Shown: positions 34,932-45,408, numbered from the stretch's first letter. The stretch is DNA of 64,000 nucleotides from Bradyrhizobium sp. WD16 (GCF_024181725.1 NZ_CP028908.1:2646001-2710000), one strand, 5' to 3'. Notes: generated by a model from the letters alone, not told the origin. Numbers and translations are program-made.

Positions 34932-36329
34932 ATGAGCAACAAGATGTGGGGCGGCCGGTTCGCCGAGAGCCCGGATGCGATCATGGAGGAGATCAACGTC
35001 TCCATCGACGTCGACCGGCACCTCTATGCGCAGGATATCGCCGCATCGAAGGCCCATGCCGCCATGCTGGCCGCCCAAGGCATTATCACCGCGAGTGATG
35101 CAAAAAACATCGCCAAGGGTCTAGACACGATTTTGTCAGAGATCCGCAAGGGGGATTTTACCTTCAAGCGGGCCTTGGAAGACATTCACATGAATGTCGA
35201 GAGCCGGCTCGCCGAGTTGATCGGGCCCGCCGCCGGGCGGCTGCACACCGCGCGTTCGCGCAACGATCAGGTGGCGACCGATTTCCGCCTCTATGTGCGC
35301 GACGTGGTCGATGAGGTCGATGCCGGGCTGGCGGCGTTCCAGCGCGCCCTGGTCGAGCGCGCGCTCGATCATGCCGACACCGTGATGCCGGGCTTTACCC
35401 ATCTGCAGACCGCTCAGCCGGTGACCTTCGGTCACCACCTGCTCGCCTATGTGGAGATGGCGGCCCGCGATCGCGGCCGTTTCCGCGATGCCCGCAAGCG
35501 CCTCAATGAAAGTCCGCTCGGCGCCGCGGCGCTCGCCGGCACTTCGTTTCCGATCGACCGCGTCGCGACCGCCAAGGCGCTCGGCTTCGAGCGGCCGATG
35601 GCCAATTCGCTCGACGCGGTGTCCGATCGCGATTTCGTGCTGGAGGTACTGTCGGCGGCGGCGATCGCGGCGGTGCATCTGTCGCGCTTCGCCGAGGAGA
35701 TCGTGATCTGGACCTCGCCGCTGGTCGGCCTGGTGCGGCTGTCGGACAAATTCACCACCGGCTCCTCGATCATGCCGCAGAAGCGCAATCCCGACGCTGC
35801 CGAGCTGGTGCGCGCCAAGACCGGACGGGTGATCGGTGCGCTCAACGCGCTTCTGATCGTGATGAAGGGATTGCCGCTCGCCTATCAGAAGGACATGCAG
35901 GAAGACAAACAGGGCGCGATGGAAGCCTTCGCGGCGCTGTCGCTGGCGATCCGTGCGATGACCGGCATGGTGCGGGACCTCGTCCCCGACGAGGCGCGGA
36001 TGCGCGCCGCCGCCGGGGAAGGCTATGCCACCGCCACTGATCTCGCGGACTGGCTGGTGCGTGCCTTGAAGATGCCGTTCCGGGAGGCCCATCACGTCAC
36101 CGGGCGGATCGTCGCCAAGGCCGCCGCCGACGGCCTGGCGCTGCACGAGATGACCCTGCCCGCCTTGCAGGCGGTCGAGCCGCGCATCACCGATGAGGCG
36201 TTGCGGGTGCTTACGGTGGACTCCTCGGTGCGCAGCCGCACCAGTTTTGGCGGCACCGCCCCGAAGAATGTCCTCGCCCAGGCCAAGAGTTGGCTGAAAC
36301 GTCTCGACAAGGAGGCGGCGGAGGACTGA
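34932..36329 (+). CDS. argH: Argininosuccinate lyase
   Basis: 465 residues from ATG 34932 ([12 protein letters not shown]). The fumarase-superfamily signature is [13 protein letters not shown], with [17 protein letters not shown] and [17 protein letters not shown] upstream. It splits argininosuccinate to arginine and fumarate. It is immediately followed by lptM and lysA, a conserved alphaproteobacterial order. A short tandem repeat, ATCATACAGGC twice, lies just upstream. Confidence 0.95.
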   Translation: MSNKMWGGRFAESPDAIMEEINVSIDVDRHLYAQDIAASKAHAAMLAAQGIITASDAKNIAKGLDTILSEIRKGDFTFKRALEDIHMNVESRLAELIGPAAGRLHTARSRNDQVATDFRLYVRDVVDEVDAGLAAFQRALVERALDHADTVMPGFTHLQTAQPVTFGHHLLAYVEMAARDRGRFRDARKRLNESPLGAAALAGTSFPIDRVATAKALGFERPMANSLDAVSDRDFVLEVLSAAAIAAVHLSRFAEEIVIWTSPLVGLVRLSDKFTTGSSIMPQKRNPDAAELVRAKTGRVIGALNALLIVMKGLPLAYQKDMQEDKQGAMEAFAALSLAIRAMTGMVRDLVPDEARMRAAAGEGYATATDLADWLVRALKMPFREAHHVTGRIVAKAAADGLALHEMTLPALQAVEPRITDEALRVLTVDSSVRSRTSFGGTAPKNVLAQAKSWLKRLDKEAAED

Positions 36330-36483
36330 TCCGCCGCACCGGTGCCGGCTGATTTCCTTAATGGCCGAAATGATTTAGAGCAGTGCAGGGTTCCTGGTCG
36401 GATTTCGCGGCGCTGTGGCACGGCCGCTTCTCGCCAAAGCCGGGCGATCTCTGTAGGGTGCCGCCGTCGAAGGAAGTGGACAC

Positions 36484-36759
36484 GTGAAGTCGATGTCTGG
36501 AGTGGTTTCGAAAGCGGCGGTAGCCGGTCTTCTGGTGGGCCTTGCCCTGTTGCTCGGCGCCTGCGGGCGCAAGAGCGGTCTCGATCTGCCGCCGAGCGCC
36601 TCGGCGGCGCCGGCGGGCGTCGAAGAGAATGATCCGGTGGCGCGCGATGCCGCAGCGGCCCAGCAGGACCTGTCCAATGCCGGCAATCCGTCGGACCGCA
36701 GCCGCTATGCGCCGAAACTGCCGCCCAAACGCATCATTCTCGATCCCATCCTGGACTGA
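36484..36759 (+). CDS. LptM-like small lipoprotein
   Basis: 91 residues with a signal peptide ending in the lipobox LLLGACGRKSGLDLPP. The LptM/YifL hallmark of Cys-Gly-x-Lys-(S/G)-(G/P)-Leu right after the lipidation site is present, and the C-terminus has PPKRIILDPILD. LptM assists maturation of the LPS transporter LptD/E in the outer membrane. It typically lies between argH and lysA. Confidence 0.85.
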   Translation: MKSMSGVVSKAAVAGLLVGLALLLGACGRKSGLDLPPSASAAPAGVEENDPVARDAAAAQQDLSNAGNPSDRSRYAPKLPPKRIILDPILD

Positions 36760-36836
36760 TCGTTTGATCGTCCATTGACGACGACATCGACAAGGCGGCC
36801 GCGCGGATTGGCGGCGAGCTAACGGACTTAAGCACC

Positions 36837-38105
36837 ATGCATCACTTCGACTATCGCGACGGCGTGCTGCACGCCGAGGGGGTCGATCTGGCCGCGCTTG
36901 CCGCGCGCGTCGGCACGCCGTTCTATTGCTATTCCACCGCGACGCTGGAGCGCCATTACGCCGTTTTCGCCGAGGCTTTCGCCGAGGTCGATGCGCTGAT
37001 CTGCTACGCGATGAAGGCCAATTCCAACCAATCGGTGCTGCGCACCCTGGCGAAACTCGGCGCGGGCGCCGACGTGGTGTCCGGCGGCGAATTGCGCCGC
37101 GCGCTTGAAGCGGGCATTCCGGCGTCCAAGATCGTGTTCTCCGGCGTCGGCAAGACCGCGGCCGAACTCACTGCGGCGCTCGACGCCGACATTCTGTGCC
37201 TCAATGTCGAATCTGAGCCGGAACTGGAACTGCTCTCGGAACTCGCCACCGCCTCGGGCCGCATCGCGCGGATTTCGGTGCGGGTCAATCCGGACATCGA
37301 TGCCGGGACCCACGCCAAGATCTCGACCGGCAAGGCCGAGAACAAGTTCGGCATCCCCCTCAGTCGGGCACGTGAGGTGTATGCCAGGGCCGCGCAATTG
37401 CCGGGACTTTGCGTCACCGGCGTCGACATGCATATCGGCAGCCAGATCACCGACCTGCGGCCGATGGCCGACGCCTTCGCGCTGCTGGCCGATTTCGTCA
37501 GGACCCTGCGCGCCGACGGTCACGCCATCGATCACGTCGATTTCGGCGGCGGTCTCGGCATTCCCTATCATTCCGACCGTCCGGCGCCGCCGCTGCCCGA
37601 CGCCTATGCCGAGATCGCCAAGGACGCGGTGCGCGATCTCGGGGTCAAGCTCCTGTTCGAGCCCGGCCGTCTGATCGTCGGCAATGCCGGCATCCTCGTC
37701 ACCCGCGTGCTTTATCTCAAGCGCGGCGAGGCCAAATCCTTCGTCGTCATCGATGCCGGCATGAACGACCTGATCCGGCCGACGCTCTATGAGGCCCACC
37801 ACGACATCGTCCCCGTGCACGAACCGGCCGCCGGGGCGCCCCGCGTCGTCGCCGACGTGGTCGGGCCGGTCTGCGAAACCGGCGATTACCAGGCGCTTGA
37901 CCGCGAGATGCCCGAGCCGAAACGCGGCGATCTGCTTGCCATCATGACCGCCGGCGCCTATGGCGCGGTCCAGGCGGGCACCTACAACACCCGGCCGCTG
38001 GTTGCCGAGGTGCTGGTGCGCGGCAGCGAGGCGGCTGTGGTGCGGCCTCATTTCGACGTCGCCGATATTATCGCCCTCGACCGGCCGGCGCCCTGGCTCG
38101 ACTGA
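36837..38105 (+). CDS. lysA: Diaminopimelate decarboxylase
   Basis: 422 residues. A fold-III PLP enzyme with the PLP lysine in CYAMKANSNQ, the phosphate-binding VDFGGGLGIPY, the EPGR motif (LLFEPGRLIVG) and the catalytic Cys in VGPVCETGD. It forms lysine from meso-diaminopimelate, the last step of lysine synthesis. It ends the argH-lptM-lysA run. Confidence 0.95.
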   Translation: MHHFDYRDGVLHAEGVDLAALAARVGTPFYCYSTATLERHYAVFAEAFAEVDALICYAMKANSNQSVLRTLAKLGAGADVVSGGELRRALEAGIPASKIVFSGVGKTAAELTAALDADILCLNVESEPELELLSELATASGRIARISVRVNPDIDAGTHAKISTGKAENKFGIPLSRAREVYARAAQLPGLCVTGVDMHIGSQITDLRPMADAFALLADFVRTLRADGHAIDHVDFGGGLGIPYHSDRPAPPLPDAYAEIAKDAVRDLGVKLLFEPGRLIVGNAGILVTRVLYLKRGEAKSFVVIDAGMNDLIRPTLYEAHHDIVPVHEPAAGAPRVVADVVGPVCETGDYQALDREMPEPKRGDLLAIMTAGAYGAVQAGTYNTRPLVAEVLVRGSEAAVVRPHFDVADIIALDRPAPWLD

Positions 38106-38230
38106 CTGCCGGATCGGCTTGGGTGGACCGGGTTGGCGGGCCTGAACTGGCTCGCGTGAATCGACCCGGCGAGCTCGCACGATCACGTGGCCGTGCCGGT
38201 GCCTCATTGCGGCCGCCGTGTTAGACTGTC

Positions 38231-40843
38231 ATGGACTGTCTTGAGGAGCCCGGTTTGAGCCCCACGCCGTCCAACCCGTCCGAACTGACCCGCCTGCGCC
38301 TCGCGCACGCTCTCCGGCGGGCGCGCTGGGTCATTGCCTGGGAGCGGCTGTGGCCGAACCTCGCGCGTCTCCTGACCGTCGCCGGTCTGTTTCTGGCGGC
38401 ATCATGGTCCGGATTGTGGCTCAGCCTGCCGGTTCCGGGGCGCATTGTCGGTGTGGTGGTCTTCGCCCTGGTGCTGGCGGCGACCCTGGTGCCGGTGGCG
38501 CGGCTGCGCTGGCCGACCCGCGAGGATGCGCTTCGCCGACTTGATCGCGGCTCCGGCCAACGCCACCGGCCGGCCACCGCGCTGACCGATACCCTGCACA
38601 GCGACGATCCGATCTCGCGCGCCTTGTGGGAGGTGCAACGGGAGCGCACGCTGGCTTCGCTCCGCCGCGTCCGCGCCGGCCTGCCCTCGCCGCGACTGGT
38701 GCTGCACGATCCCAAGGCACTGCGGGCGCTGGCGCTGGTTCTCGTCGCCGCGACCTTCGTCGCCGCCGGCGGCGAGCGGCTGGCCCGCATAGCCGCCGCC
38801 TTCGACTGGAACGGGATGCTGACCGGCGCCGAGATCCGCATCGATGCCTGGGTGTCGCCGCCGTCCTACACGGGGCGCCCGCCGGTGATCCTGACGGCCG
38901 CGACGACCGGTGACACCGCGGCCCAGCCGGTGCCATCGGTGATGAGCGTGCCCGCCGGCTCGACCCTCGTGGTGCGCAGTTCGGGCCATACGCTGGACGT
39001 TGCCACCGCCGGCGGGCTAAGCGTTGCGCCGGCCGCCGCCGAGGCGCCGAAGGGCGCGGTCGAGCATCGCTTCACCATTGCCGCCGATGGCACCGCCCAG
39101 GTGCGCGCCCCGGCGGCGAAGCCGGTCTGGACCTTCAAGACCCAGCCCGACCGGCCGCCGACCATTGCCCTTGCCAAAGACCCCGAGCGGCAGGCGCACG
39201 GCGCGCTGTTGCTTGCCTACAAGATCGACGACGACTACGGCGTCACCGAAGCGCAGGCTCATTTCGCTCCCCAGGTTGCTCCCCAAGCCGCCCCCAACGG
39301 TGCGCCGGCCGAAAAGGCCGACGGCATCCAGGGCAAGGCTGCGCCGCGGCCGCTGTTCGATTCGCCGCAGTTTCCGCTGGTGCTGCCGAATGCCCGCACC
39401 CGCAGCGGCGTCGGCCAGACCGTCAAGGATCTGAGCGAACATCCTTATGCCGGCGCCGAGTTGGCGTTGACCCTCACCGCGCGCGATGAGGCCGGCAACG
39501 AAGGCAAGAGCGAGCCTTTCGTCATGCGGCTGCCCGAGCGGGTCTTCGCCAAGCCGCTGCCGCGGGCGCTAATCGAATTGCGGCGGCTTCTGGCGCTCGA
39601 CGCCGGTCAGCGCGCCAAGGTCGCCATGGCGCTCGACGCGATGATGCTGGCGCCGGAACTCTTCACCCCGGAATTCGGCCAGTATCTCGGACTGCGCGAC
39701 GTGTCTGCCGAGCTCAATCGCGCCCGCACTGACGACGATCTGCGCGAGGTGGTGGCGAGCCTGTGGGCGCTGGCGGTTTCAATCGAGGACGGCAATATCA
39801 GCGACGTCGAGAAGGCGCTGCGCGCCGCTCAGGATGCGCTCAAGCAGGCGCTGGAACGCGGCGCCAGCGACGAGGAGATCAAGAAGCTCACCGACCAGTT
39901 GCGGGCGGCGCTCGACAACTACATGCGTCAGCTCGCCGAGCAGCTTCGCAACAATCCGCAGCAGCTCGCCCGGCCGCTCGATCGCAACACGCGGGTGATG
40001 CGCCAGCAGGATCTCAACAACATGATCGATCGCATGGAGCGGCTGTCGCGCTCCGGCGACAAGGATGCCGCCCGGCAGCTGCTCGATCAGATGCAGCAGA
40101 TGCTGGAGAACCTGCAGATGGCGCAGCCCGGTCAATCCGGCGACGGCGACATGGAACAGTCGCTGAACGAGCTCGGCGACGTCATCCGCAAGCAGCAGCA
40201 GCTGCGCGACCGCACCTTCAAGCAGGGCCAGGATTCACGACGCGATCGCATGCGCGGCCAGGGCGCCGACCAGAACGCGATGAACGATCTGCGCCGCGGT
40301 CAGCAGGGGCTCCGTGACCGCCTCAAGAAGCTGCTCGACCAGCTCGACAAGCAGGGGATGGGTCCGGGCCAGCGGGGCAACAAGGGCAATCAGGACGAGC
40401 AGGCCCAGCAGGGCCAGGGCAAACAGGGCCAGGGGGATCAATCCGGTGGTCTCGAGGATGCCGACAGCGCCATGGGCGATGCCGACGGTCGCCTTGGCGA
40501 AGGCAATGCCGATGGCGCGGTGGATTCGCAGGGGCGGGCGCTGGAAGCGCTGCGCAAGGGCGCCCAGCAGCTCGCCCAGAGCATGCAGCAGCAGGGCGAG
40601 GGCCAGGGTGAAGGTCAGGGTACCCAGCTCGGTCGCCAGCAGGGCGGCGGTCCGGATGCCGATCCGCTCGGCCGGCCGCTGCGCGGTCGTGACCACGCCG
40701 ACGATTACACGGTGAAGATTCCCGGCGAAATCGACGTGCAGAGGGTGCGCCGGATTCTCGAGGAACTGCGTCGCCGTCTCGCCGATCCGCAACGCTCGCA
40801 GACCGAACTCGACTATATCGAGCGACTGCTCAAGGATTACTGA
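38231..40843 (+). CDS. DUF4175/TIGR02302 family membrane-anchored protein
   Basis: 870 residues. Two hydrophobic segments lie near residues 37-83, then a single one near 160, with a large predicted periplasmic region. The second half is a long helical, Gln/Asp/Gly-rich region (MRQQDLNNMIDRMERL, then repeats of Gln-Gly) ending in VRRILEELRRRLADP. Its function is unknown. Low-complexity Gln-rich repeats at about 640-810 are a family trait rather than a sequencing artefact. Confidence 0.85.
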   Translation: MDCLEEPGLSPTPSNPSELTRLRLAHALRRARWVIAWERLWPNLARLLTVAGLFLAASWSGLWLSLPVPGRIVGVVVFALVLAATLVPVARLRWPTREDALRRLDRGSGQRHRPATALTDTLHSDDPISRALWEVQRERTLASLRRVRAGLPSPRLVLHDPKALRALALVLVAATFVAAGGERLARIAAAFDWNGMLTGAEIRIDAWVSPPSYTGRPPVILTAATTGDTAAQPVPSVMSVPAGSTLVVRSSGHTLDVATAGGLSVAPAAAEAPKGAVEHRFTIAADGTAQVRAPAAKPVWTFKTQPDRPPTIALAKDPERQAHGALLLAYKIDDDYGVTEAQAHFAPQVAPQAAPNGAPAEKADGIQGKAAPRPLFDSPQFPLVLPNARTRSGVGQTVKDLSEHPYAGAELALTLTARDEAGNEGKSEPFVMRLPERVFAKPLPRALIELRRLLALDAGQRAKVAMALDAMMLAPELFTPEFGQYLGLRDVSAELNRARTDDDLREVVASLWALAVSIEDGNISDVEKALRAAQDALKQALERGASDEEIKKLTDQLRAALDNYMRQLAEQLRNNPQQLARPLDRNTRVMRQQDLNNMIDRMERLSRSGDKDAARQLLDQMQQMLENLQMAQPGQSGDGDMEQSLNELGDVIRKQQQLRDRTFKQGQDSRRDRMRGQGADQNAMNDLRRGQQGLRDRLKKLLDQLDKQGMGPGQRGNKGNQDEQAQQGQGKQGQGDQSGGLEDADSAMGDADGRLGEGNADGAVDSQGRALEALRKGAQQLAQSMQQQGEGQGEGQGTQLGRQQGGGPDADPLGRPLRGRDHADDYTVKIPGEIDVQRVRRILEELRRRLADPQRSQTELDYIERLLKDY

Positions 40844-40947
40844 GGCGAGCGCCGGCGTCGCAGCTTCCTTCGTCCTGTCGAGCACTGCCGGGTTTCGACA
40901 TCTCGGTTGCGCGCCGACGAAGAAGACCTCGACGGCTTGATGGTCCC

Positions 40948-41328
40948 CTAAGCTCCGCTCTTGCGCGAGGCCAGGGCGCGCGCCGCTGCGGCGCGGATCT
41001 CGGCGACTGAGAACGGCTTGGTGACGACGTCGAAGACGATGGCGTCGAGGCCGGTTGCGCGCTCGCGCTGGTCGGCAAAGCCGGTCATCAGCAGGATGGT
41101 GACGTCGGGATAGTCGCGCGCCACGGTCAGGGCAAGCGCGATACCGTCCATGATCGGCATCTTGATGTCGGTGAGCAGCAGATCGAATGCGCCGTCCTCG
41201 CGGCTGATGATCTCCAGCGCCTCGGCGCCATCTTCTGCGGTCGCGACCATATGACCGTCCATGGCGATCGCGCGCGCCACCAATGCGCGCATTGATTCTT
41301 CGTCGTCGGCGATCAGAACCCTTGCCAT
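40948..41328 (-). CDS. cpdR: CpdR-like single-domain response regulator
   Basis: 126 residues from ATG 41328. It is a receiver domain only: ADDEES acidic pocket, phospho-Asp54 in LLLTDIKMP, Thr in LLMTGFADQ and Lys in VVTKPFS. Length and sequence fit CpdR, which when unphosphorylated directs ClpXP to the cell pole to degrade CtrA and others. An AT-rich inverted repeat (GGCGA, then TCGCC) lies about 45 bp upstream. Confidence 0.82.
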   Translation of the reverse strand: MARVLIADDEESMRALVARAIAMDGHMVATAEDGAEALEIISREDGAFDLLLTDIKMPIMDGIALALTVARDYPDVTILLMTGFADQRERATGLDAIVFDVVTKPFSVAEIRAAAARALASRKSGA

Positions 41329-41487
41329 GGCGTCACGATCCAGAGATGAAGGCACGACATCGTGCAGCGGCGAGATATATATCGCCTGAATGTGGACGGC
41401 TGCGGGCAGTTGGGCATAGGGGCGAATTGCCGCCTCGCTCATCCTCGAACGGCCGAGCCGGCGCGACCCCGCAGATCGCGTTGCGCA

Positions 41488-42381
41488 TTACGCGCCGCCG
41501 GCCGCGAGATCCCGGCGGCTGAAGAAACGCACGGTGATGTCGCGGCCTTCCGTCGGCGGCGAGGCGAGGCGCGATTTGAACCAGACCTTTTCGCCCGGTT
41601 TGAGCGATGATTGATCGAGCACCGCGTTCCAGGCGTAGACTTCGGTGCCATGGGCATCGCGCACCACGAAACGCAGGCGCGGAACATCGACCGCTTTCTT
41701 GCCGGCATGGATGATGTTGCCCTCGATGATCAGCACTGGCTTGTTGTCGACGACTTCCGTCGAAAGCCGGACGTCATTGAAGGCCACGCCGCGCAGGTTG
41801 ACCCCGAGGCCGACCATTTTGAAGAAGGCGGCGGTCTGCGGCATGACGCGGACGATGTCGGCGCGCCAATAGAGGAGGCCGATGACGAGGGCGGCCATCA
41901 CGGTACAGGCGCCGGGCAGGCCGACGGGCGGGCGGATCCGCAGCGCCGCGGCCAGCGGGAACGGCAGGCGGGTGAAGCGGATCCTCGCCAGCGGTCCGAG
42001 CGAGAGCCTCGACAGGCCGAGGCGGGCCTTCCAGCCGGTGTGCTCGACTTCCGGTTCCAGTTGATCACCGAAGTCCTCGAAATGTTCGGCATCCTGCCGC
42101 GCCATGGCGGCCCATTCGGTATCGGCATCCGCGTGGCTTTCGCCGGGCAGATCAGTGCTGATCGAGGGGCTTGAAACCACCGGTACATCCGGTGGCGCGG
42201 GAGGGGGCATCGCCCAACCGTCGTCCTCGACGGCTGCCGTCAGGGTCCGTGCCGCGGTCTCCTCGGGGAAGGCGAGCCATGTCTCCTTGCAGCGGGCACA
42301 GCGAACCGTCCGCCCGGCGGTGCCGAAGGTAGCCGGATCGACCGTATAGGATGTCGTACAATGGGGACAAACGATCTGCAT
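41488..42381 (-). CDS. Zinc-ribbon (MJ0042) DUF3426 membrane protein
   Basis: 297 residues from ATG 42381. The N-terminal zinc ribbon has CPHC and CARC (MQIVCPHCTTSY, then VRCARCKETW). An acidic linker, a single membrane helix (CTVMAALVIGLLYW, about 160-175) and a C-terminal extracytoplasmic DUF3426 domain (VLIIEGNIIHAGKKAVDVPRL) follow. Its function is unknown. It is divergent from ftsEX, the usual alphaproteobacterial arrangement. Confidence 0.85.
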   Translation of the reverse strand: MQIVCPHCTTSYTVDPATFGTAGRTVRCARCKETWLAFPEETAARTLTAAVEDDGWAMPPPAPPDVPVVSSPSISTDLPGESHADADTEWAAMARQDAEHFEDFGDQLEPEVEHTGWKARLGLSRLSLGPLARIRFTRLPFPLAAALRIRPPVGLPGACTVMAALVIGLLYWRADIVRVMPQTAAFFKMVGLGVNLRGVAFNDVRLSTEVVDNKPVLIIEGNIIHAGKKAVDVPRLRFVVRDAHGTEVYAWNAVLDQSSLKPGEKVWFKSRLASPPTEGRDITVRFFSRRDLAAGGA

Positions 42382-42804
42382 GGAACGGCTCGCCGAGACA
42401 GTTCGCTTGCGTTCTAGCAGCGGAGCGTTAACGAACCGGAAACCATAACGGCCGCACAAGTTCTCGTGCGGTGGATCTGACACTCGCATCGGCCTTGCTG
42501 CGAATTCTCGGGACGGGCGTTGGTTCTAACGTTCGCTACAAGTGCTCGCAGCAAAGGATGCGAACGTTAGAACCGGGTCAGTGGGAGCCGCTGCGATCCG
42601 GGGCAGGGCCGGCAGTTGGAGGTCGGTCCAGGCCGAGGCGTTGCGGCAGGGCTGGGTCGAGGCCATCTAAAACGGCATTCGATTCATGGAGTTACGAGTG
42701 CCCCAGGGATGCGACAACAACGGTCCGGCGGGCGGACAGCCGTCGCTGGTGCGGGAGCACGGAAATGCCCGGGGCGACGCCGCGCCCCGTGAGCGGAGCT
42801 GACC
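42382..42804. other. Intergenic region upstream of ftsE
   Basis: It holds the truncated type C and complete type D palindromes listed separately at 42466-42575. No gene is evident in the rest, although frames remain open on both strands. The ftsE and DUF3426 promoters must lie here. Confidence 0.5.
42466..42575. repeat. CTAGTG-family repeats: truncated type C and complete type D
   Basis: GTGCGGTGGATCTGACACTC at the left is a type C arm that has lost its CTA end and its partner arm. It runs into a perfect type D stem, GGTTCTAACGTTCGC (42522-42536) and GCGAACGTTAGAACC (42560-42574), whose loop contains GCTCGCAGC. Confidence 0.8.
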
Positions 42805-43464
42805 GTGGTCCGTTTCGAAAATGTCGGGCTGCGCTACGGTCTCGGTCCCGAGGTGCTGCGCGATCTCAATTTCCAGATTCCGGCCCATTCCTTCCAGTTT
42901 CTGACCGGCCCGTCGGGCGCCGGCAAGACGTCGCTGCTGCGCCTGTTGTTTCTCTCGCTGCGCCCGACCCGCGGTCTGGTCAACCTGTTCGGTCAGGACG
43001 TTTCGCTGCTCGGCAAGGAGCAGATTGCCGATCTGCGCAAGCGTATCGGCATCGTGCTGCAGGACTTTCGCCTGCTCGATCACATGACCACTTACGAGAA
43101 TGTGGCTCTGCCGTTCCGGGTGATGGGTCGTTCGGAATCGAGCTACCGCAAGGAAGTCATCGATCTGTTGCGCTGGGTTGGGCTCGGCGAGCGCATGGAT
43201 GCCCTGCCGCCGATCCTGTCGGGCGGCGAGAAGCAGCGCGCCGCGATCGCGCGCGCCGTGATCGCGCGGCCGCTGCTGCTGCTCGCCGACGAGCCGACCG
43301 GCAATGTCGATCCGACGCTCGGCCGCCGCTTGTTGCGGCTGTTCATCGAACTCAACCGCACGGGGACGGCGGTGGTGATCGCCACCCACGATATTGGCCT
43401 GATGGATCAGTACGACGCCCGGCGTATGGTGCTGCACGAAGGGCGACTGCATATCTATGAGTGA
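42805..43464 (+). CDS. ftsE: Cell division ATP-binding protein FtsE
   Basis: 219 residues starting at GTG (VRFENVGLRYG). Walker A is GPSGAGKTS, the signature LSGGEKQRAAIARA, Walker B LLLADEPTGNVDP and the H-loop ATHD. With FtsX it forms the divisome ABC complex that activates periplasmic amidases. It ends 7 bp before ftsX. Confidence 0.95.
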   Translation: MVRFENVGLRYGLGPEVLRDLNFQIPAHSFQFLTGPSGAGKTSLLRLLFLSLRPTRGLVNLFGQDVSLLGKEQIADLRKRIGIVLQDFRLLDHMTTYENVALPFRVMGRSESSYRKEVIDLLRWVGLGERMDALPPILSGGEKQRAAIARAVIARPLLLLADEPTGNVDPTLGRRLLRLFIELNRTGTAVVIATHDIGLMDQYDARRMVLHEGRLHIYE

Positions 43465-43470
43465 GCCGGC

Positions 43471-44442
43471 ATGAAAAGGCCCGTCCAACCGCGCCATGGG
43501 ATGATGGACATGGCGTCCGAGCGACCGCAGTTGCCGGCGCGGGCGCGCAACGTATCGGCCGTCGTGCCGCGCGATTCGATCTCCGGCCGGGCCCTCGTTG
43601 CGGTGGTGGCGATCATGACCTTTCTCGCCTCGCTGACCACTGGCGGCGTGCTGCTGGTGCGGGCCGCTGCCGCGGAATGGCAATCGGACGTCGCCAGCGA
43701 GATCACGATCCAGCTGCGTCCGGTCCAGGGGCGTGACCTCGACCGTGATGTCGCCGCAGTGGTCGATGCCGTGAAGAACCAGCCTGGAATCGTGACGGTG
43801 CGGCCCTTCAGCCGGGATGAATCGGCAAAGCTGCTCGAGCCCTGGCTCGGTACCGGCCTGTCCCTCGGCGATCTGCCGGTGCCGCGGGTCATTGTGGCTC
43901 AGATCGCGCCCGACGGACGGCTGGACCTCGCCGCGCTGCGCGCCCGCACCGCCCAGGTGGCGCCCAGCGCCAGTATCGACGATCACCGCGCCTGGATTGA
44001 GCGGATGCGCTCGTCCACCGGGGCCACCGTGCTGGCCGGTATCGGCATCCTCGCCCTGGTGATCCTCGCCACCATCATCTCGGTCTCGTTCGCCACCCGC
44101 GGCGCCATGGCGGCGAACCGGCCGATTATCGAGGTGCTGCACTTCGTCGGGGCGTCGGACCGCTACATCGCCAATCATTTCCTGCGGCATTTCCTGCTGC
44201 TCGGCTGCCAGGGCGGGGCGATCGGCGTCGGCGCGGCGATGTTGCTGTTCGGCTTCTCCGAATCGATCGGCAGCTGGTTCGCCGGGACCCCGGCGGGCGA
44301 CCAGTTCGCCGCCCTGCTCGGCACCTTCTCGCTCCAGCCCTCGGGCTACCTGACGCTGATGGTCCAGGCGGCGGCAATCGCTGCGATCACCGCCTGGGCA
44401 TCGCGGCGGACGCTGTTTTCCACCCTCGAGGAGATCGAGTGA
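43471..44442 (+). CDS. ftsX: Cell division protein FtsX
   Basis: 323 residues with four membrane helices: one near 50, then after a periplasmic domain of about 120 residues three more (VLAGIGILALVILATIISV, HFLLLGCQGGAIGVGAAMLLFGF, LMVQAAAIAAITAWAS). The periplasmic part contains ITIQLRPVQGRD and VTVRPFSRDESAKLLEPWLG, typical of FtsX. The cytoplasmic N-terminus could start at several Met residues. Confidence 0.92.
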   Translation: MKRPVQPRHGMMDMASERPQLPARARNVSAVVPRDSISGRALVAVVAIMTFLASLTTGGVLLVRAAAAEWQSDVASEITIQLRPVQGRDLDRDVAAVVDAVKNQPGIVTVRPFSRDESAKLLEPWLGTGLSLGDLPVPRVIVAQIAPDGRLDLAALRARTAQVAPSASIDDHRAWIERMRSSTGATVLAGIGILALVILATIISVSFATRGAMAANRPIIEVLHFVGASDRYIANHFLRHFLLLGCQGGAIGVGAAMLLFGFSESIGSWFAGTPAGDQFAALLGTFSLQPSGYLTLMVQAAAIAAITAWASRRTLFSTLEEIE

Positions 44443-44494
44443 GCAGGATGCGGCTGGGGCGCCGCCGAATCGAGCCTATCTTTCCGTCGCAGCA

Positions 44495-45310
44495 ATGCCG
44501 GAATTTGCTCTAGACTTGCATGGGACGGACGGGCCCGGCGTCGGGGGCGGCGCCAAGGGGGCCCGGGTAAGAGATGCGAATGACTGGCAGGGGGAGCCGG
44601 ACGACCTGATCATGATGCTGGATGAGGCCTATCGATCGCGACGTGGCGCGCCGCTCCGGCGCATGAGGCTCGCGCTCGGCTTCGGCGCGGCCGTCGTTGT
44701 GGTCAGCATCATCGGATTCTTCGTCTTCCTGAACCAGCTGCCACAGAGCGAGGTGAAGCCCTGGCGCGACGCCGACGGCATCGTTGTCCTCACCGGCGGT
44801 TCGTCCCGCGTCTCCGACGCCATGGAGCTGCTGGCGGTCGGCTATGGCAAGCGCCTCCTGATCTCCGGCGTGCACCCGACCAACGGCGCCGCCGACATTC
44901 AGCGCTCGCTGCCGGAAAGCCAGCCGCTGCTCGGCTGCTGCGTCGACCTCGATCACTCCGCAGTGAACACCCGCAGCAATGCAGTGGAGACCAGGCGGTG
45001 GGTGCGGGAACGTGGCTTTCATTCGCTGATCGTCGTCACCTCGAACTATCATATGCCGCGTGCCATCGTTGAGCTGTCCCATGCCATGCCCGACGTAGCG
45101 CTGATTCCGTTCCCCGTGGTCGGCGACAAGTGGAATGACGAGCCGTGGTGGACCAGCGGCGCGGCGCTCAGGCTGCTGCTGCGCGAATACGCCAAATACA
45201 TCGTCGCCGAGGTCCGGGTCCGGCTCGATCGCTTCGGGATCGCCGGCATCAGCGTTGCGGATGGAGTCCAGACCGAAGTCGCGCGGGGCGCCAAGGTCAC
45301 CTCGCGCTGA
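44495..45310 (+). CDS. YdcF (DUF218) family membrane-anchored protein
   Basis: 271 residues. One membrane helix (FGAAVVVVSIIGFFVFL, about 66-83) is followed by a DUF218 domain with VVLTGGSSRVSDAMELLAVG, LISGVHP and VVTSNYHMPRAIVEL. Members act on envelope polysaccharide or vancomycin-tolerance processes, but the substrate is unknown. It commonly lies between ftsEX and plsC in this group, as here. Confidence 0.88.
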   Translation: MPEFALDLHGTDGPGVGGGAKGARVRDANDWQGEPDDLIMMLDEAYRSRRGAPLRRMRLALGFGAAVVVVSIIGFFVFLNQLPQSEVKPWRDADGIVVLTGGSSRVSDAMELLAVGYGKRLLISGVHPTNGAADIQRSLPESQPLLGCCVDLDHSAVNTRSNAVETRRWVRERGFHSLIVVTSNYHMPRAIVELSHAMPDVALIPFPVVGDKWNDEPWWTSGAALRLLLREYAKYIVAEVRVRLDRFGIAGISVADGVQTEVARGAKVTSR

Positions 45311-45408
45311 GCAAATACGCCTGTCGTCTTCCGTCCATCTTCGCTAAACAGGGCCCGCCGGCCGGCACCAATTCGCCGCGGCCGGAGCGGAATTGCGGTC
45401 GGTTTGTA

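Noticed and set aside
40180..40680. Gln/Gly-rich stretch as a tandem DNA repeat or assembly error
   Set aside because: It is in frame within the DUF4175 protein, codons vary between units, and such low-complexity regions are a family trait.
42471..43460. 329-residue plus-strand frame over the ftsE region
   Set aside because: It starts inside a palindromic repeat and runs out of frame through ftsE. It is Arg/Ala-rich without domains.
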